This document shows, piece after piece, positions 32,801 through 45,998 of a DNA stretch of 64,000 bases. The first letter of the stretch is position 1, and each line of letters opens with the position of its first letter. The notes under the pieces are model-generated. The model saw only the letters and a program-made list of their open reading frames with translations, did no database searches and was not told where the DNA came from. The DNA comes from Galerina marginata (lineage: Eukaryota; Basidiomycota; Agaricomycetes; Agaricales; Galerinaceae), in assembly GCA_023014335.1 (NCBI GenBank), contig JAECYW010000019.1:1178001-1242000 (forward strand), written 5' to 3'. A program made the translations under genes and the position numbers.

Positions 32801-35144
32801 TATTATTAATTGAATGGACTGATCTGACAAATTCTGGGTAGTTCTTCCCGGTTCATCTATGTGGGTTGTCACCCTTAAGCATTGCAGCACTTGCTGACTC
32901 CCCATTAGTGGTATGGTTTACAATGACGCGGAGGTACTTTATGCGGAAGTCAAGAAGGATGGAGAGGCATTGCTCGAAGAAGCCTTTTCTATTCTTTTCC
33001 CGAACTCTGTCCCTCTTACACCATCGACACGATCGAAAGCTTTGGCCGGTTCCAGCAAGATAGTCGCCTACAACACCACGTTCTTCCCTCGCTGGGATAT
33101 TGTCAAAGCTCCTCTCGCCAAAGCCGGCCCCAGCTTAAAGTCGCAGATTCTGCAGGCCTCAGATGATGGGAAAGAAGGGTATGCAATTATGCACTGCGCG
33201 AACGGAGCCGGCCCAGGAGAATTGAAGCTTGCGTCCAATGCCCTCCATGCGCATCTTAAACCTGTATCAGGTATTTTAAAATGTCTTCCTCTTTTGCTTG
33301 CTCTGGTTAATCTGCTGTTTACTTCACAGTGTACACAAATGGATCAGATCATTTTGTGCTTAGGAACGGAAGTGTTCAACTTACTATTTCGAAAGGACGC
33401 ATTAGCAGCTTGATTGACGTTAAACTCAAGTCCGTCTGTCGAATTTATGTTTCTGTCGATTGACTCACCATTTGTGTTTATAGTCGTGAACTCATCGCTG
33501 AAGGCATGACTGGCGGCTTGGTGATCTTCCAAGATAGACCGAACTACTGGGATGCCTGGGGTATGTGCCTCTTTTAACACCTTTTCTGTGGCAGAAGGTA
33601 TTAACTACCATTTAGATGTCGAGGTCCATCACCTTGAGACTGCTGACCCTCTCGAGTTCTCCAATGTTTCTGTCGTTTCTCAGGGCCCGCTGCGTGCAGC
33701 AGTACGTGCAGAGGTCAGATATGGCCAGAGCACCATATCTGTAACTGTGAGCCTTTTAAGTCGCCTTCCATTCAAAGAAACATTTTCATAAACTGTGCCT
33801 AGATTTCTTTGGATGCCACAACCGGTAGGTTATCTGTCTGAACTTGGCCATGTTATCTTCATGATCGCCCCACTTCTTAGCGACGGTTAAGGAAGGTTCT
33901 CGATCGCTGTTCAACTTCGACGGCATCGTTGATTGGCATCAACGTCATGAATTCTTGAAGTGTAAGTTTGACGCAGTATCCCGGCACCATTCGTTATTGA
34001 CAATGTTCTATTTGCAGTCGAGCTGCCCCTCAATATTCACAGCGACAATGCCACCTATGAAACACAGTTTGGTTTCGTTCAACGACCAACGCACAAGAAC
34101 ACGACGTGGGACATCGCTAAAGTATGTTGGCTTGTTTTGCTTCTAAGTGATACTGCTAAATACTATGGGTGACAGTTTGAAGTCTGTGGGCATAAGGTTA
34201 GACCATCCAAACCCAGATAGCTATGACAGTCTTAACTAATGAGGCTGGTGCAGTTTGCTGACCTGAGCGAGTTTGGCTATGGGGTGGCTATCCTGTCAGA
34301 ATCGAAATACGGTTTCTCTTGTCAAGGGAATATGCTCAGGATCTCTCTTCTTCGCTCAGCCACTGCGCCTGACGCTGAACAAGACCAAGGTTTGTCAATG
34401 AAAGCGTGCTTTCGTGGATGTTTCATTTACCAGGTCCGTAAATAGGCCAGCATCATTTCTCATGGGCAGTGATGCCTCATGAAGGTCATTTCTTGGAGTC
34501 CGACGTCCCAGTGGCAGCTTACCTTTACAACTCTCCTTTACGAGGTACGTATCGCGACTTTACTCTCTCACTTAACATCTAACATATATGCGTAGTCCGC
34601 TGCCTGCCTCCTGGCGCCCCTGACTTTACCTCGACATTGAAATCACCTTTCAAAGTCGAAGGTGCCAGGAACGTATTCCTGGAGACCGTCAAGCGTGGAG
34701 AATACGACGCGTTCGACGAGCCGGTAAACTTTGAAGACAAGGACACGCCCGCCACTATTGTTCTGCGGTTGTATGAAGCTTTCGGCGGACATGCACAGGC
34801 ACAACTGAATATCTCCAGTCATCTCCCTGTAACCAAAGCATTCATTACCAACCTTATGGAAGACGAGAACGAAGAACTCTACGTCTTACGGTCAACAGAC
34901 GCGGACGGCAGTTCCGGTTCTGGCACCAGCATATCATTGAGTTTCAGGGGCTTTGAGGTCAAGACCGTCAAACTGGTACTTGGTACGCTTCCCCCAAGCC
35001 CCTCCGAAAAAAGAGTGTTAGTTGATTAATTCTTTGCATGGGTGATTCACGTTAGCTCACACGTCGTTTCATTGATTTTTTTTCTATAGCTCCAAGCGGT
35101 CTAGCTGGGTGAACGTCGATCAGGCTCAGCTATTGACCCTTTGA
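29848..35144 (+). CDS. Alpha-mannosidase, glycoside hydrolase family 38 (Ams1-like)
   Basis: Class II alpha-mannosidase, probably vacuolar or cytosolic because no signal peptide is seen, trimming mannose from free oligosaccharides and glycoproteins. It opens [20 protein letters not shown], with an N-terminal domain containing [20 protein letters not shown]. The catalytic domain carries the zinc-site motif [18 protein letters not shown] and the nucleophile region [20 protein letters not shown]. Later blocks include [35 protein letters not shown] and [20 protein letters not shown], then the beta-sandwich region ([20 protein letters not shown] and on). The gene is cut by more than 20 short introns. 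I placed the end at 35144, after a last intron near 35019-35090 that adds [13 protein letters not shown]; without it the frame would stop at 35029. Confidence 0.9.
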
Positions 35145-37614
35145 GCTTTGGCTGGGAACTTGTAGATAATTTCCTAATTTCCCACTGCGCGTTTTGTTTA
35201 ACTTTTCTTGTCTGTACGCCGTGTTTCCCATGTATGTACTCTTGCCTGTAAAATGCTCCATCTTTGTTTGATTCTCAAGCAGAGTCTAGCAACCGTGATT
35301 TTCCGGTTGTGGTTTCTTTTTCCATGAAGGAATGTTGCAAATTCGACAACATAAAGTGATCTCTTTTTCAGTTTGCAAAACTGGAGCCACCGGCGAGACT
35401 GCGTCCAGGTTTACCAAGTTATCATCAGTAGAGAATTTCTGGCTGGGATCTCAATGTCGATAGAGGCTACATTTCTATGAACCACCGGGGCTTGATCGTC
35501 GTCGGGCGGGGCGTTAGGAAATGTGGACGTGAAAGTTAGTAGTTTTTGGGAGGCCAAGGCATATTTTATACTCGGGAACGAACACAGGCAAGGCCCAAAG
35601 AACGCGCAAAAAGTTGGAACTTTTGGACTTTGGGACAGGATGTGGATTCATTTTCAACTTGAAGAATAGAATATCGATATCCATTACCTCTTCCAGTGGT
35701 CGACAAGCCTTATAGTCGTAGGGACTGTCACCGAAGTCGATCAGCATGTAATCAGACTCACCAGTCATGGTCCAGTCTTTGGTAACTTATCAATTAACAA
35801 GTAAAAGCAACCTAGAAGGAGCCGGAAAGCAAACGGAAAGGTTCGATTTTTTGTGTGTGTACCCATCAAACCTCCTGGGGTCCCTGCCCAAATCAGGAGG
35901 TACAGGGCGCCTATGAAGGCGAAATAATCCAATAACAGATACAGTTTTTTATTTCAGCTTCTCAGACTCTCTGGAAGCGAACCAGAGGCTATTTTCTACT
36001 AATTTTACCTCAGTTTCTGAGAAGGTATAACGGGCAGTAGGCCGCGTTTTGAATGAATTGGGAGTTAGGACCCCGAGAGTTTGGATAGGTACCCGACCTT
36101 GGCCTCCTCAGATTTTCCTGCTGCCTCAACCAATCCTCAACAAGTTCTCCTCGCCGAAGCGTAACTTTGACATCTTGAATAAATAGGCATAGCTCCACCA
36201 GGTAGCTTGCCACTGGAGAGGTTTGTGTCTGCGGAGGGATTTTCTAGTCTCTGCGTTTTGTGACTTGGACTTCTGGCTGAAAACATGGGAAAGAAAATAT
36301 TCCTGCAATGCTTTACTGTTATATGAATGCGGGTTATTCAACAGGTTACATTCGTTGAGGATGGTAAATTTGAGCCACCAAGAACGGAATGAGATACAAG
36401 TTTCGACGGCAGAACCGAATCCTGAACAAAACATTTTCATTTAGTTTTCTCTAGTGTAAATGAGGGCCCCGTCCGGCTCAGGGTTTGAGAAAACAACATG
36501 TTGCTTTTTGATTTGGCGCAGTTCTTCAGGATCTGGTTGATTTGCTTAATCCACAGAGCTGCGGCTGAAAGGTGTGGAGAGCGCCATGCAAATGAGGTTA
36601 TGCCAGGCCTCGTCATTGATTGACGGGGGAGAAAGGAAACATCCGGGGCTCTCTACATGATGTTTCGACGAATAGGACTTGGTTCCATTGTGGTCGACCA
36701 GTTGGTCGAGCTCTGTTATAAGTGCTTTCATCTGACCTAGAGGCGCTCAGCTCTAAAACCAGGATACGTAAAAATGGTTAGGTGTTTCTTTTAGAATATT
36801 TCTTGAAATACAAACGCCCGTCTAAGTACCACCTGGGCCGCTCAAGCCACGCTTCAAGAAAGGTTTATTTAGATAAACACTGTGTGGATAAATGAGAAAA
36901 TCTGACCTGGAAAAAAGGTCATGGTCAATGACTTTGAGCGTTTCTAACACCGTGGTGCAACCGACCCGTTGGTTGCCTGTCGTGAGTCAGTGGGTCAATA
37001 GGGGCCAATGGGTCCCATCAATAGGTCTTCACCTCATGGCAATCAGGCATAGGTGTTACGTTATCACAAATGAGACGGTCCTCATGAGATACGAACTGTT
37101 TCCCAGGTTGACGTATGCTGAAATGTACCCGAAGCCGATAATAAAAAGCTTGGAGGGCAACACACGTACCCGATATTTGTGTCGGCAGTGGGCATGAGAG
37201 CTACGAAAGGCGGAGATAGCATCATGCCTATACGGCAGTGAGTGAACTCCGTATCGTCACCATTCGTCACCAGAGATGAGCGTCGACAGGTGGGTCAACG
37301 GTGATCGTTAGTGTTCCGCAGAAATATGAGGTGGACCGACAAGAAAACGAACAGGTTTGACGAAGAACCATTTATTTTACAAACCAAGTGATTGGTTATA
37401 ATTTGGAGGAACCGTTTGCGTTTGTGGGCGTCGAGTTGGAAGATGGGAAAGGCCGGACCAATGGGAACGCGCGAAAGGAGTCTCACGCGGATGTAGCAAC
37501 AGGTCTTTTCTTCGCTCAGCGTCCGTGCGTCTGATTTGGGGGCTGAAATCCGCTGGAGAGCTGGAATATGGGTTGGATGTGGCAGCCGGATTAGGCATCT
37601 TCCACATCACCCTC
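35145..37614. other. Long spacer with unsupported short frames
   Basis: About 2.5 kb. Minus-strand frames at 35514-35768 (MTGESDYMLIDFGDSPYDYK), 36010-36440 and 36546-36731 look weakly protein-like, but no domain is recognised and they do not join into one gene. The stretch 36950-37030 contains several GGGTC/GGCC-type short repeats without further meaning. The right end is the promoter of the ubinuclein gene. Confidence 0.35.
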
Positions 37615-40059
37615 ATGGATGTCGAGATGGACGCCCGCCCCCAGTCTCCCGACCTCCAGCACTCCCCGCCCACCACCGCCTCCCCCGCTACATCCCGCCG
37701 CTCCTCCCTCGCCGTCGCTGGCGGCAACAAGAGCATCACCGTCCACGGTGGCCCCGCCAGCTCATCACTCGTCCCCATCTCCATCCCCGTCCTCGTCCAC
37801 TCGCCCTCTCCTACGCCCTCCAATGTCGGCTCGGTTCCCCCTGCTGCTTCGTCGTCGTCGACCGCCGCCGTCGCCCCGGGTACCGCTGCCCCACCCCCGT
37901 CATCGTCGGAGGCGGTGACGACGGCGACAACGTCAACATCAATTGCGGGAGCCGCAGCCAAACCTGCCTCGTCAGCCAAACCGCGTTCTACCAAGCCACC
38001 AAAGCGCTCGCCGTCACCGTCGCCCCCGCCCCCACCAGCGATCCCACTCAAGACCATCCGCCTCGACATCCGGCTCGGCGGGCCTTCAAATTATGAGGTG
38101 GATATTTCCCGCCAAGCCAAAGAGACAGGTCAACGGCCGCCGACACCCCCGCCCGTCGTCAAGAAGGTCGCCGACTCCAGCGAGTCCGAAGACGATGAAG
38201 ACGACAAAGCAGGGGCGAAGCCAAAGTCAAAGTCGAAGAAAAAGGTATTTTCCTACCCTGAATGCTTGTGTCAATCTTGCTGACATTCCTTTTTTTTTCC
38301 TGCAGCGGAAGAACGGCGCGGCAGAGTACTACGACACGTCTGATCCGTTCATCGATGACTCTGAGCTCGCTCTCGACGAGCGCCAGTTCTTCGCGCAGAC
38401 GAAGCAGCAGGGATTCTATGTCTCCAGCGGGGAAGTCGCGTTGATGAAGGACAAGTACGTCATTTCTGTCCTACTACTTTCCTTCTTCACCAACAATCTA
38501 TCCTACCCACCAGAACACCCAAGAAACCCAAATCGAAGAAGATCTCCTTCGCCGCCGGGCTGCACCCCTCTCTCGGAACCGGTACAACCCCGCACCTCGG
38601 GCTCGCCTCCTCCCAAAAACCCCCACCCACCATCGAAGGCACGCGCGACGCGCCGATCCCCGTCGACGCCGCCCCAGGCCCCGTCCCAAGCTCAATCGCC
38701 AACATAAACACCCATGCGAGCCCCCACGACCGGCTCAAGATCGACGGCGGGGTAGGCATCGCCGCTGACGCCGAGCACGCGGGGCAGAAGCGCAAGCGGC
38801 AGAACAGCGCGATCATGGAGGGCGGGAAGAGGAAGAAGATGGTGGACGAGTCGATGTTCCATCCGGATCTGCAGGTTGCGATTAAGGATATGAAGGACCT
38901 TATTGCGAGTGGTGCGTTTTTCGTTCATGTCGTGTCGGTGGTTTGGGGTATTGGTTCTGATTTTTTTTATTTGTTATAGAGTCATGGGAGAACAAGGGCA
39001 AGTTCCCGCCGACGCTCAAGCCTCCGCTTGCGAAGCTCGCTGTCCTTGCCATCAGGCTGGACGAGTACGACGACGACTTTTTCTCGCTCATGCCGACGCT
39101 CTTTCCGTATAACAAATTTACCATGACCGTATGTGTCCCACGTTTACTGTTTCTTCATTCCACGTCGCTGACGTATCATACAGAAACTCATCAAGCGCAC
39201 CGTGTTCACAGACCACCTCGCGCTTCTCACCGAGCGGCAGGACGTGCTCCTCGCCCAGCTCCAGCAGATGGCCGCAGATGGGTTCGCCAAGGCGGAGGAG
39301 GAGTGGGAGAAGAGCGTTTTGGCATGGGGTACGTATTGCATCTTTCTTTTTTTTTTCTTCGATCCTCATTGTTCTCGTACAGACAAACGACAAGAAAAGA
39401 TCCGGAACGAAGCAGCAGAAGGCAGCGCAGGCACCGGGTCCGCCGCGCCTACGCGCCACCCGACGGAGGAGATGGACGTCGATGGGCCCCCACCACCTAC
39501 TCAAGGCGGTGGCGGCGGAGGTGCAGACGGCGACAGCGGGAAGGACGGGAAAGACAAGGATGGAAAGGAGCACGGACAGCATCCGCCGGCGAAGCGCTAT
39601 CGCATGACGGAGCAGATGAAGTCGATCGTTTGGGAGCTTGTGTTGTTGAGCAATGAGTGTTGTCGGTTGGAGAATGAGAAGAAGTACGTTCTTTTTCCTT
39701 GTGATGATGTTTGGGTTATGTTCTTTGCTGACTTTGCTTTATCTTTCTAATTTCCCAGTTCGTTGGAGGGATCTGTGATACAGATTAGTGATCAGGGGCT
39801 GCGCAAGGTGTTGTACCAGAAGGTGTGTTCGCGTAGTCGTCTATGATTCGTCGCATTCTCTGACTTGTTCGTCTAATTCAGATCGTGAGTGCATACCCAG
39901 ATGGGTGGATGAGTTCTGGTCAAATTTCGCGAGATGGTATGTTCCACTATCACTATTTTATATTTATTTTTCCCCAACTAACCATCGCTCGTATTTCTAG
40001 TGAGCGCGATGAAGAAGAAGCTGGAGCGAGAAGCTATGGAGCAGGAGAACGACGATTGA
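37615..40059 (+). CDS. HPC2: Ubinuclein/HPC2 family protein, HIR histone-chaperone complex subunit
   Basis: Nuclear subunit of the HIR/HIRA complex, which deposits H3-H4 outside DNA replication. The N-terminus (MDVEMDARPQSPDLQHSPPT) leads into about 150 residues of disordered Ser/Pro/Ala-rich sequence, then an acidic patch SSESEDDEDD and a basic KSKSKKK stretch. The Hpc2-related domain follows: EYYDTSDPFIDDSELALDER, then QFFAQTKQQGFYVSSGEVAL, a near-textbook match to the HRD. After a second disordered linker comes the ubinuclein middle domain (FHPDLQVAIKDMKDLIASES, KFPPTLKPPLAKLAVLAIRL, DDDFFSLMPTLFPYNKFTMT). The C-terminal part includes YRMTEQMKSIVWELVLLSNE and ends MKKKLEREAMEQENDD. The first Met of the clean frame was used; an upstream GTG extension is not needed. 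The DNA is GC-rich compared with its neighbours. Confidence 0.92.
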
Positions 40060-40822
40060 GATTGATTCGTCTGTTATGATCCGGTTTTTGGATCTGAAAC
40101 CTTTTTTTTCGTTTTTGTTGAATTTTAAGTACCTTATCCTTATTTTTTGCCTTTCTTTTCTCCAGTACTCCTAGCACCAGCACCAGCACCGTCTGCCGCC
40201 GTCCATTTCCTTGAAGCTGGACAATTTCTCTCCCAGTAGGATCATCGTGATTTCTACCTCCTGCCCGCCTCTTCCTATCAGTTACAGTATCACCGCACAC
40301 CACCAGTCTTAGTCTGTCTGTCCGACTTCACCATCCTAGCCACCCCTACTTGCGAAACAGCACTACAGTATCTTGCAGCCTACCTACCTAGCTTCTCTCC
40401 GTAATCTACCAAGCCACCCGTGATTGAAATTTGACGCACTAGAGTATTCATATCGTGTCCAAAATTGTACCTTTTAGCTACATAATAGTCATCTAGTACT
40501 TGCATTTGAATTTCGCTCGTTTCATTCGTTCCCCTGTTGTGTTGTATTTCCCTGCACTCCTGCCAGTGTTTCGCTCTTCCGTTCTTCGCGACGCTGTGCT
40601 GTTGTTTTGTTGCTTGCTATGTATGATATTCATTGGGTTCTTGGGCGCTGGCCTAGTCAATCAGTTCCGACAGTCTCCCGTCGCTTCCACGTTGTTCCCC
40701 TCTGGCTGTAACGTGTCCACCACTACGAGTATATACATATGCAACAGCGGCCATGGTAGTTTGCGGTAGAGATGTAGAATTAGAGAGAAAAATCACGTTT
40801 TCAAAAGAATTGCTTTGAATTA
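40060..40822. other. Intergenic spacer between convergent genes
   Basis: About 760 bp of 3' flanks of the ubinuclein gene (+) and the hydrolase gene (-). It is T/C-rich with no supported gene. Confidence 0.4.
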
Positions 40823-41701
40823 TTACAATGATTTTATGTTTCCGGGCCAAAATGAATCGCCATCTTTATTTTTCTTATACCATGGTTCATCATGGGCCAA
40901 TAAGACCTGAACTCGAGGAAGCTTCCAGAGTGCATGGATGTGACGAATATGCTTCTCAGCAGCTTCCTTATCTTCGTGAGCGCAGCTATGCGGATGTCCA
41001 GCAACTTGTGATTCGAGGGTGATAAGGTTCCAGTGGTGGGCGCTGTCGCCAGCAAGGTATATCCATGCTCCATCGTTGGAGGTGCGCGCCAGGATATTAA
41101 CGTGCCCGGAAAGATGACCAGGGGCATCGACAATGTAAAGGCTACCGTCTCCGAAGAAATCAAGGGCACGAGGGAATGGGCCGATAGGATCCCAATCGCT
41201 TGCGTCGAGGAATTTTGTACGGCCTGGAGGAAGAAGGTCAGACGAAAAGCGGCCCATGGGGTCTTGAGGATAGGGAGCCTTGAAAAGGGATTGACAAGCA
41301 CTCCCAACTAAAAAGGTACTGTTTGTGAATGGGAGGGTGTTACCAATATGATCCCAATGGCAGTGCGACAAGCAGACATAATCAATTTTGGCTGGGGAGG
41401 TCCCGCCTTTTTCAAGGGATTCGACGACATCTTGCTTGACTTGCACGATATAGGTGGCCTTTATCCTGTCGACGACGACTGGTGGGTAGTTTTCCCAATC
41501 TTTACGGATTCCTAGATCGAATACGAGGTGGGTGCCCTTCTGAGAGTGGCGAAGGAGGAAAGATAATGATGGTGCGACCGTGACATGTCCTTCTTCAGCA
41601 TTGGTAATGAACAAGGCATCTGGTAAGTCGAGAAGGCCAGCTTCGAGTGCCGATACGTTACAAAAAGCTTGGTCTGCAGCTGGGTTGGGAAGGGACATCA
41701 T
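40823..41701 (-). CDS. Metallo-beta-lactamase-fold hydrolase (lactonase-like)
   Basis: Single-exon gene of 292 codons from MMSLPNPAADQAFCNVSALE. It has the metal-binding signature HCHWDHIG (H-x-H-x-D-H) in IDYVCLSHCHWDHIGNTLPF, a second metal ligand in DAPGHLSGHVNILAR, and an Asp in IYLAGDSAHHW. These are the ligands of the metallo-beta-lactamase superfamily. The sequence most resembles N-acyl-homoserine-lactonase-like hydrolases of fungi, but the substrate is inferred only. No signal peptide is present, so the enzyme is probably cytosolic. The frame stays open upstream to a TTG, but the first ATG is at 41701. Unlike nearly all its neighbours, this gene has no introns. Confidence 0.85.
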   Translation of the reverse strand: MMSLPNPAADQAFCNVSALEAGLLDLPDALFITNAEEGHVTVAPSLSFLLRHSQKGTHLVFDLGIRKDWENYPPVVVDRIKATYIVQVKQDVVESLEKGGTSPAKIDYVCLSHCHWDHIGNTLPFTNSTFLVGSACQSLFKAPYPQDPMGRFSSDLLPPGRTKFLDASDWDPIGPFPRALDFFGDGSLYIVDAPGHLSGHVNILARTSNDGAWIYLAGDSAHHWNLITLESQVAGHPHSCAHEDKEAAEKHIRHIHALWKLPRVQVLLAHDEPWYKKNKDGDSFWPGNIKSL

Positions 41702-41830
41702 CGTGATCTGTATGTTCCGTTGAAGGCAGGGCAATAATCACAAATGAAAAGCAAGACCCACCTCACAAGAAGCCGGGCAAATCAAGAAGCTATAGAAAGG
41801 CGTGAGATGTAGGCACGGGTCACTGGTGTC

Positions 41831-41838
41831 CTTTTATA
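41831..41838 (-). promoter_or_regulatory. TATA box of the metallo-hydrolase gene
   Basis: TATAAAAG on the minus strand, about 130 bp upstream of the ATG at 41701. The remaining spacer from 41839 to 42429 carries no supported gene. Confidence 0.45.
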
Positions 41839-42429
41839 CGCCAGGCTCTCTAGAACACGGCTGCGACAAAGCTATCATTAGCAAGACCCACCTGACGGAT
41901 GAGATGTCGAAATGGCTGTATTCAAAATGAGTTTTCAATACAAGTGCCAGGCTAAAGGTTCACCCCACCATAAGCATGTCAGGCTGAGGCTTCAGCTGGA
42001 AATAGAAAAGCAAGTGGAAGGAAGGAAGGAAATTATAAGCGGTCACGGTATCGTCCAACCCCTACCGGGGTTGTCTTCAACAAAACGACATCAATTACAA
42101 TTTTTAAAAAGTGAGGGTTTTTTCTATGTCGACGGAGCATTATCCCTAGGCAGCATTTCATCCAAGAACCTGATGTTAGATTGAAATCTTCGGAACTGAT
42201 GTGAGTACAAATTTTACTTTGGACCCATTGAGCTTCTATATGAACTGCTTTTACATCAACTAGGCTCACAATCCACACGCTAGTTGATACAGCTAAAAGC
42301 GAAGTCTCCTGTCCAAAAAGGATTCGTCGTTTTTAAAGTCTGTACACTGGAACATGGGACCTAAGGAACTTATGCTATCCTCCTCATCCCGGATTCCAAC
42401 TCTCGCCAGTCACCGGTCACCGTACGAAG

Positions 42430-45400
42430 TTATACATGTGTGTTATTCCATAAAGACCGCACAACAAAATCAGCAGCATTTGGGTTCCTCACTCTGGAAG
42501 TGTCCATGTTCTGTTCAAAACGCACTGTAGCAATATGTCAACGTCGTGAATTCCCATTTTGTCGACCAAAGCAAGTTTACTTACATGTACGATCGATGCC
42601 AGGAATCAGATAGAAGCCATTGGAGGGGAGTCCTGTCTTCGTGTCGACGAACACGCCGACTGTGCCAGCCGGGTGGTCGATCCAGGTCCAGGGTGCTACG
42701 CCGCCTTTGGCAGAGAGTGTGAAAATGAATCCATTCGAGCGCTTGACGGATATGGCTATTTCGGGATCCACAAGCGAAACATTTGCTAAAGAGGTAGGTG
42801 TGAACTGGAAACATAGGCGTCAATGAATCGTTGCTCAGTCATGTAAAAAGAAAAGTGGCGTACGTATTGTTCATTCGTCACAGTCTTGCCATCAACCTTC
42901 GCCGTAACGTTGAGGAGCAGCCAAGCTTGTGTCGCGTCATGGCCAGCAGGGAGGATTGTTGACAAGTTCGTGCCTTGCATGATAAGCGAATTATTGAGAG
43001 TGGGTACTGTGAATGGCTGGCGGGTAGAGTTCAAAACGGTGCCACTCCAGTCGTACCAAGTCAGCTGTGCCGTTCCTGATACCGATTCCCATCTATCTGA
43101 AGTGACCATAACTTGCAAATTCTCGGTTTGGGCAACCCAGAATGGATAGATGATAACAGGAGAGAAGATGCTGGCCAGCCCGTAATTGAGGACCTTCCAC
43201 CTTCCAGAGTATTCAATACTTGACCAACTAACACCCTGCCAAATGTCGTTTAGCTGCCAAACCAAAGCACCTAGGTTGTTTTCGCCCCGCCCAGCGCCGT
43301 GTCTGTACCACGCAATCTGGGAGATCATTGCCAGGTCTTGGAAGACTTGGGTACTGAAGCACCATTGAGCGAACGTCTGATTAGTGTCGGTCGTTGACGG
43401 AGTTGGAAGCCACGTTTGAACGGCCATCGTCATTTGCCCTTGACCTTGGTTGGCGTTGGGATTGGGGAACGCAAGACTACCTGCTGCTGGATGATGATCC
43501 CTGGACATCACAACAGTCGAGTTGAATGAGAAGTCCTCAGGCGAGGTCAGCACTTCTTCCCAGCTGTAGAAGGACGGCATCGAGTGGAATCTAAGCAAAG
43601 AGTCAGCTGATTTTCGTCGCAAGTCAAAATTTACACCAACCCAAATTCGTTGACAAAGCTAAGATACAGGTTAATGAAAATTGTTGGTTAAGTATCAAAG
43701 TAAATCTCACCGAGAGGTAGGGAAAGAGGTGTACAAGAAAGCTTTGGTAGCATCATAATTGTATCGCTCTAGACTCAGCGTCAGACGAAAGTTCCTTAAG
43801 CAGCCGGAATTTTAATACATACCCGAGTTGCCATAAATGCTTCCGGCCGTTCCATTGTTGAATCGAAGAATATACGGATCCAAGCTCAAGACGCCTTTCG
43901 TCGTCGAACAGTCGGTATAAGGTACCTATATTACATATCGGTTACCGATCAGCAAATGTAGATTAAGCAGAATTTGCGCCTTACAGAACGGGTTTCAGAA
44001 GTGACAATTTGTTGTAAAAAGTCTTGGAATAAGGTAACGAACTGTCCGACCGTTAGCACACAAGTCAGATAACCATAAAATCAAGTCCATACCTCGTTCA
44101 AATAGTGCGTGCCGTTCGAGATCACTTTAGAGCTAGGCAGGCTCGTGGCTATGCCTTCAATTTCGTTACCGCCAGCCCACTGTGCATTGCTGGGATGCTT
44201 GTTAACTCTCCGCACGTTTTGTCGTACTTCTGGTTCGATGGATTCCAGCAGGAAATCGTTGATGGGATACAGCGAGTCCGAGAAAATCAGTTCAGACCAG
44301 GCAAGGATACCAAGCTCGTCGCAAATTGAGTAGAAGTCATAGACGCCTCCTGCGACGGTTGAATCGGAAGGCTGATAAGTACCACCGCCCCAGATACGCA
44401 GCTAAAATGAAATGGTCAAACAGATTAATTACAAATTTGAGAAGAGATAACCGACCATGTTCTGGCCGCTCTTTACGGCGCTCTCAAGTACCCAACGAAC
44501 CTGCTCAGGAGTGGTCCTTGCGTAAAACGGGTCGAACGGGATAATGTTGGTTCCAAGCGCGTAGAACGCCTTGCCGTTGATATTAAAGTGCCAATTATCT
44601 CCAGGCGTGATACCTCGCTGCTGAACTTCCTCGTCGGTGTACGGCGTTTGAACAATTTGGATCGTTCGGAATCCAGTGCGCGTAGTGAAGGAAACAGTAT
44701 CGGTTTTGCCGCTAGCTGTAAGGGCCAGGGTTGCTAACATGTCGTACAGCTTGGGCGTGCCAAGGTTATGAGGGTACCACCGCTGCGGAACCGAGTCGGG
44801 TATTTGCCAAACAGCATTGAGCCAGACGACGTCTGACCCTGGAGTAGCCTTCACAGCACCAACGTCAAACTCCTTCTCCAAGTGAAGTTCGGAGAACGAC
44901 AATGTCAAAGATGTTGAGTCGAATTGTGCCGACGATCGTAGAGCCAGTGAGACGTTCACAACCCAATCGGCGCTTTCGACTGGTGCTACTGAGAAAGACT
45001 GGCCCAATTTGTAGATGTCGATAGAGCTCTCTTCGATGAAAACTGGGCTGCTTGAGGAGTCGGATTTCTGTGGCGAAATTGGTGGGCTGGTAGTCTTGAC
45101 TTTGGATGTACCCGGTGCATCAAGCGTCACAAAATAAGCAGGCTTGTGAATACCACTAGGTACGAAAGCGGGGCCCTATAATGTGTCATTGGCAATTTTT
45201 CAGTAAAAAAATCAGTATGTGCTCGTACCCAATCCCAACCGAAGTCTGAGGCAATTTTTCGTATCCACTGACGAACGCCAGGGTACTCGTACTAAGAAAG
45301 TAAAGAGAAATAAGCGTTTGAATTGACGTTTTATTACTGAGATCATACGTTGTCCATTGTTCTCACACCCTTGGTTGGGAAGTATTCGGCATCCGGTCTT

Positions 45401-45998
45401 GCAGTAACATTGAGCCCATAAGTCCATGCAGATTCGAAAGCGACCACTAAGACGTCCTTGTCCTTAGCTGAACTAAGAATATTTGTGACGTCGTAGGTGT
45501 ATTGACGGAACTGATTGTTGACCCAAGCAACGGGTTGACCAGACAAAGTCTATATAAAGATATAGATAAGAAACGAGCTATTCCTGGTAGAAGTCGGTTT
45601 ACTTACAATATTTGCAATCGTGTCGATTCCGTAGAAAACTAGTAAAGTCTCCTTGGATCTGCGGAAAGCGTCGCTCTTCAAAAATGGCGAAATATCTGCC
45701 GAGTAGACCCAGTTTTCGTCAACGACCCAACGTTCCGTAAAATCTGCAAAATCATGAGTAAGTAATTCACAGGTTTGTCCAAAGCCGTACCGTTGATTCC
45801 AAGTAATGGCTCAGTTATAATACCCGCTTTCAGAAGATCGAGATGCGCTTGGGAGGGAGGAGGAGAAGCCGGAATTTTTATAGTGCCATTCTGGTTACTG
45901 AGAGTCCACTTCAAACCATTCAAGTCAAAGACTTCAGCAAAAACGGTCGGGGCGAGGATAGCAATCGAGAGAACACTCGAAAGGAGCCCGAGACGCAT
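42430..45998 (-). CDS. Secreted beta-mannosidase, glycoside hydrolase family 2
   Basis: Exo-acting enzyme releasing mannose from the non-reducing end of beta-mannans and N-glycan cores; secreted. It begins MRLGLLSSVLSIAILAPTVF, a signal peptide. The galactose-binding-like N-terminal domain includes LNGLKWTLSNQNGTIKIPAS and RWVVDENWVYSADI. Next comes the beta-sandwich (YEYPGVRQWIRKIASDFGWD, then WGPAFVPSGIHKPAYF). The catalytic barrel carries LRIWGGGTYQPSD, the acid/base Glu in NAQWAGGNEIEGIA, and the nucleophile Glu in SRFVNEFGFHSMPS. The tail ends in NAADFVVRSLWNNTHV after a last small exon (donor ACAT|GTAAGT). There are about a dozen introns. A GTG-initiated extension to 46034 exists but is not needed. 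Confidence 0.9.

Noticed and set aside
37536..38096. Pro/Arg-rich alternative frames over the ubinuclein gene
   Set aside because: They are GC-rich shadows; the frame with the HRD and ubinuclein domains is the true one.
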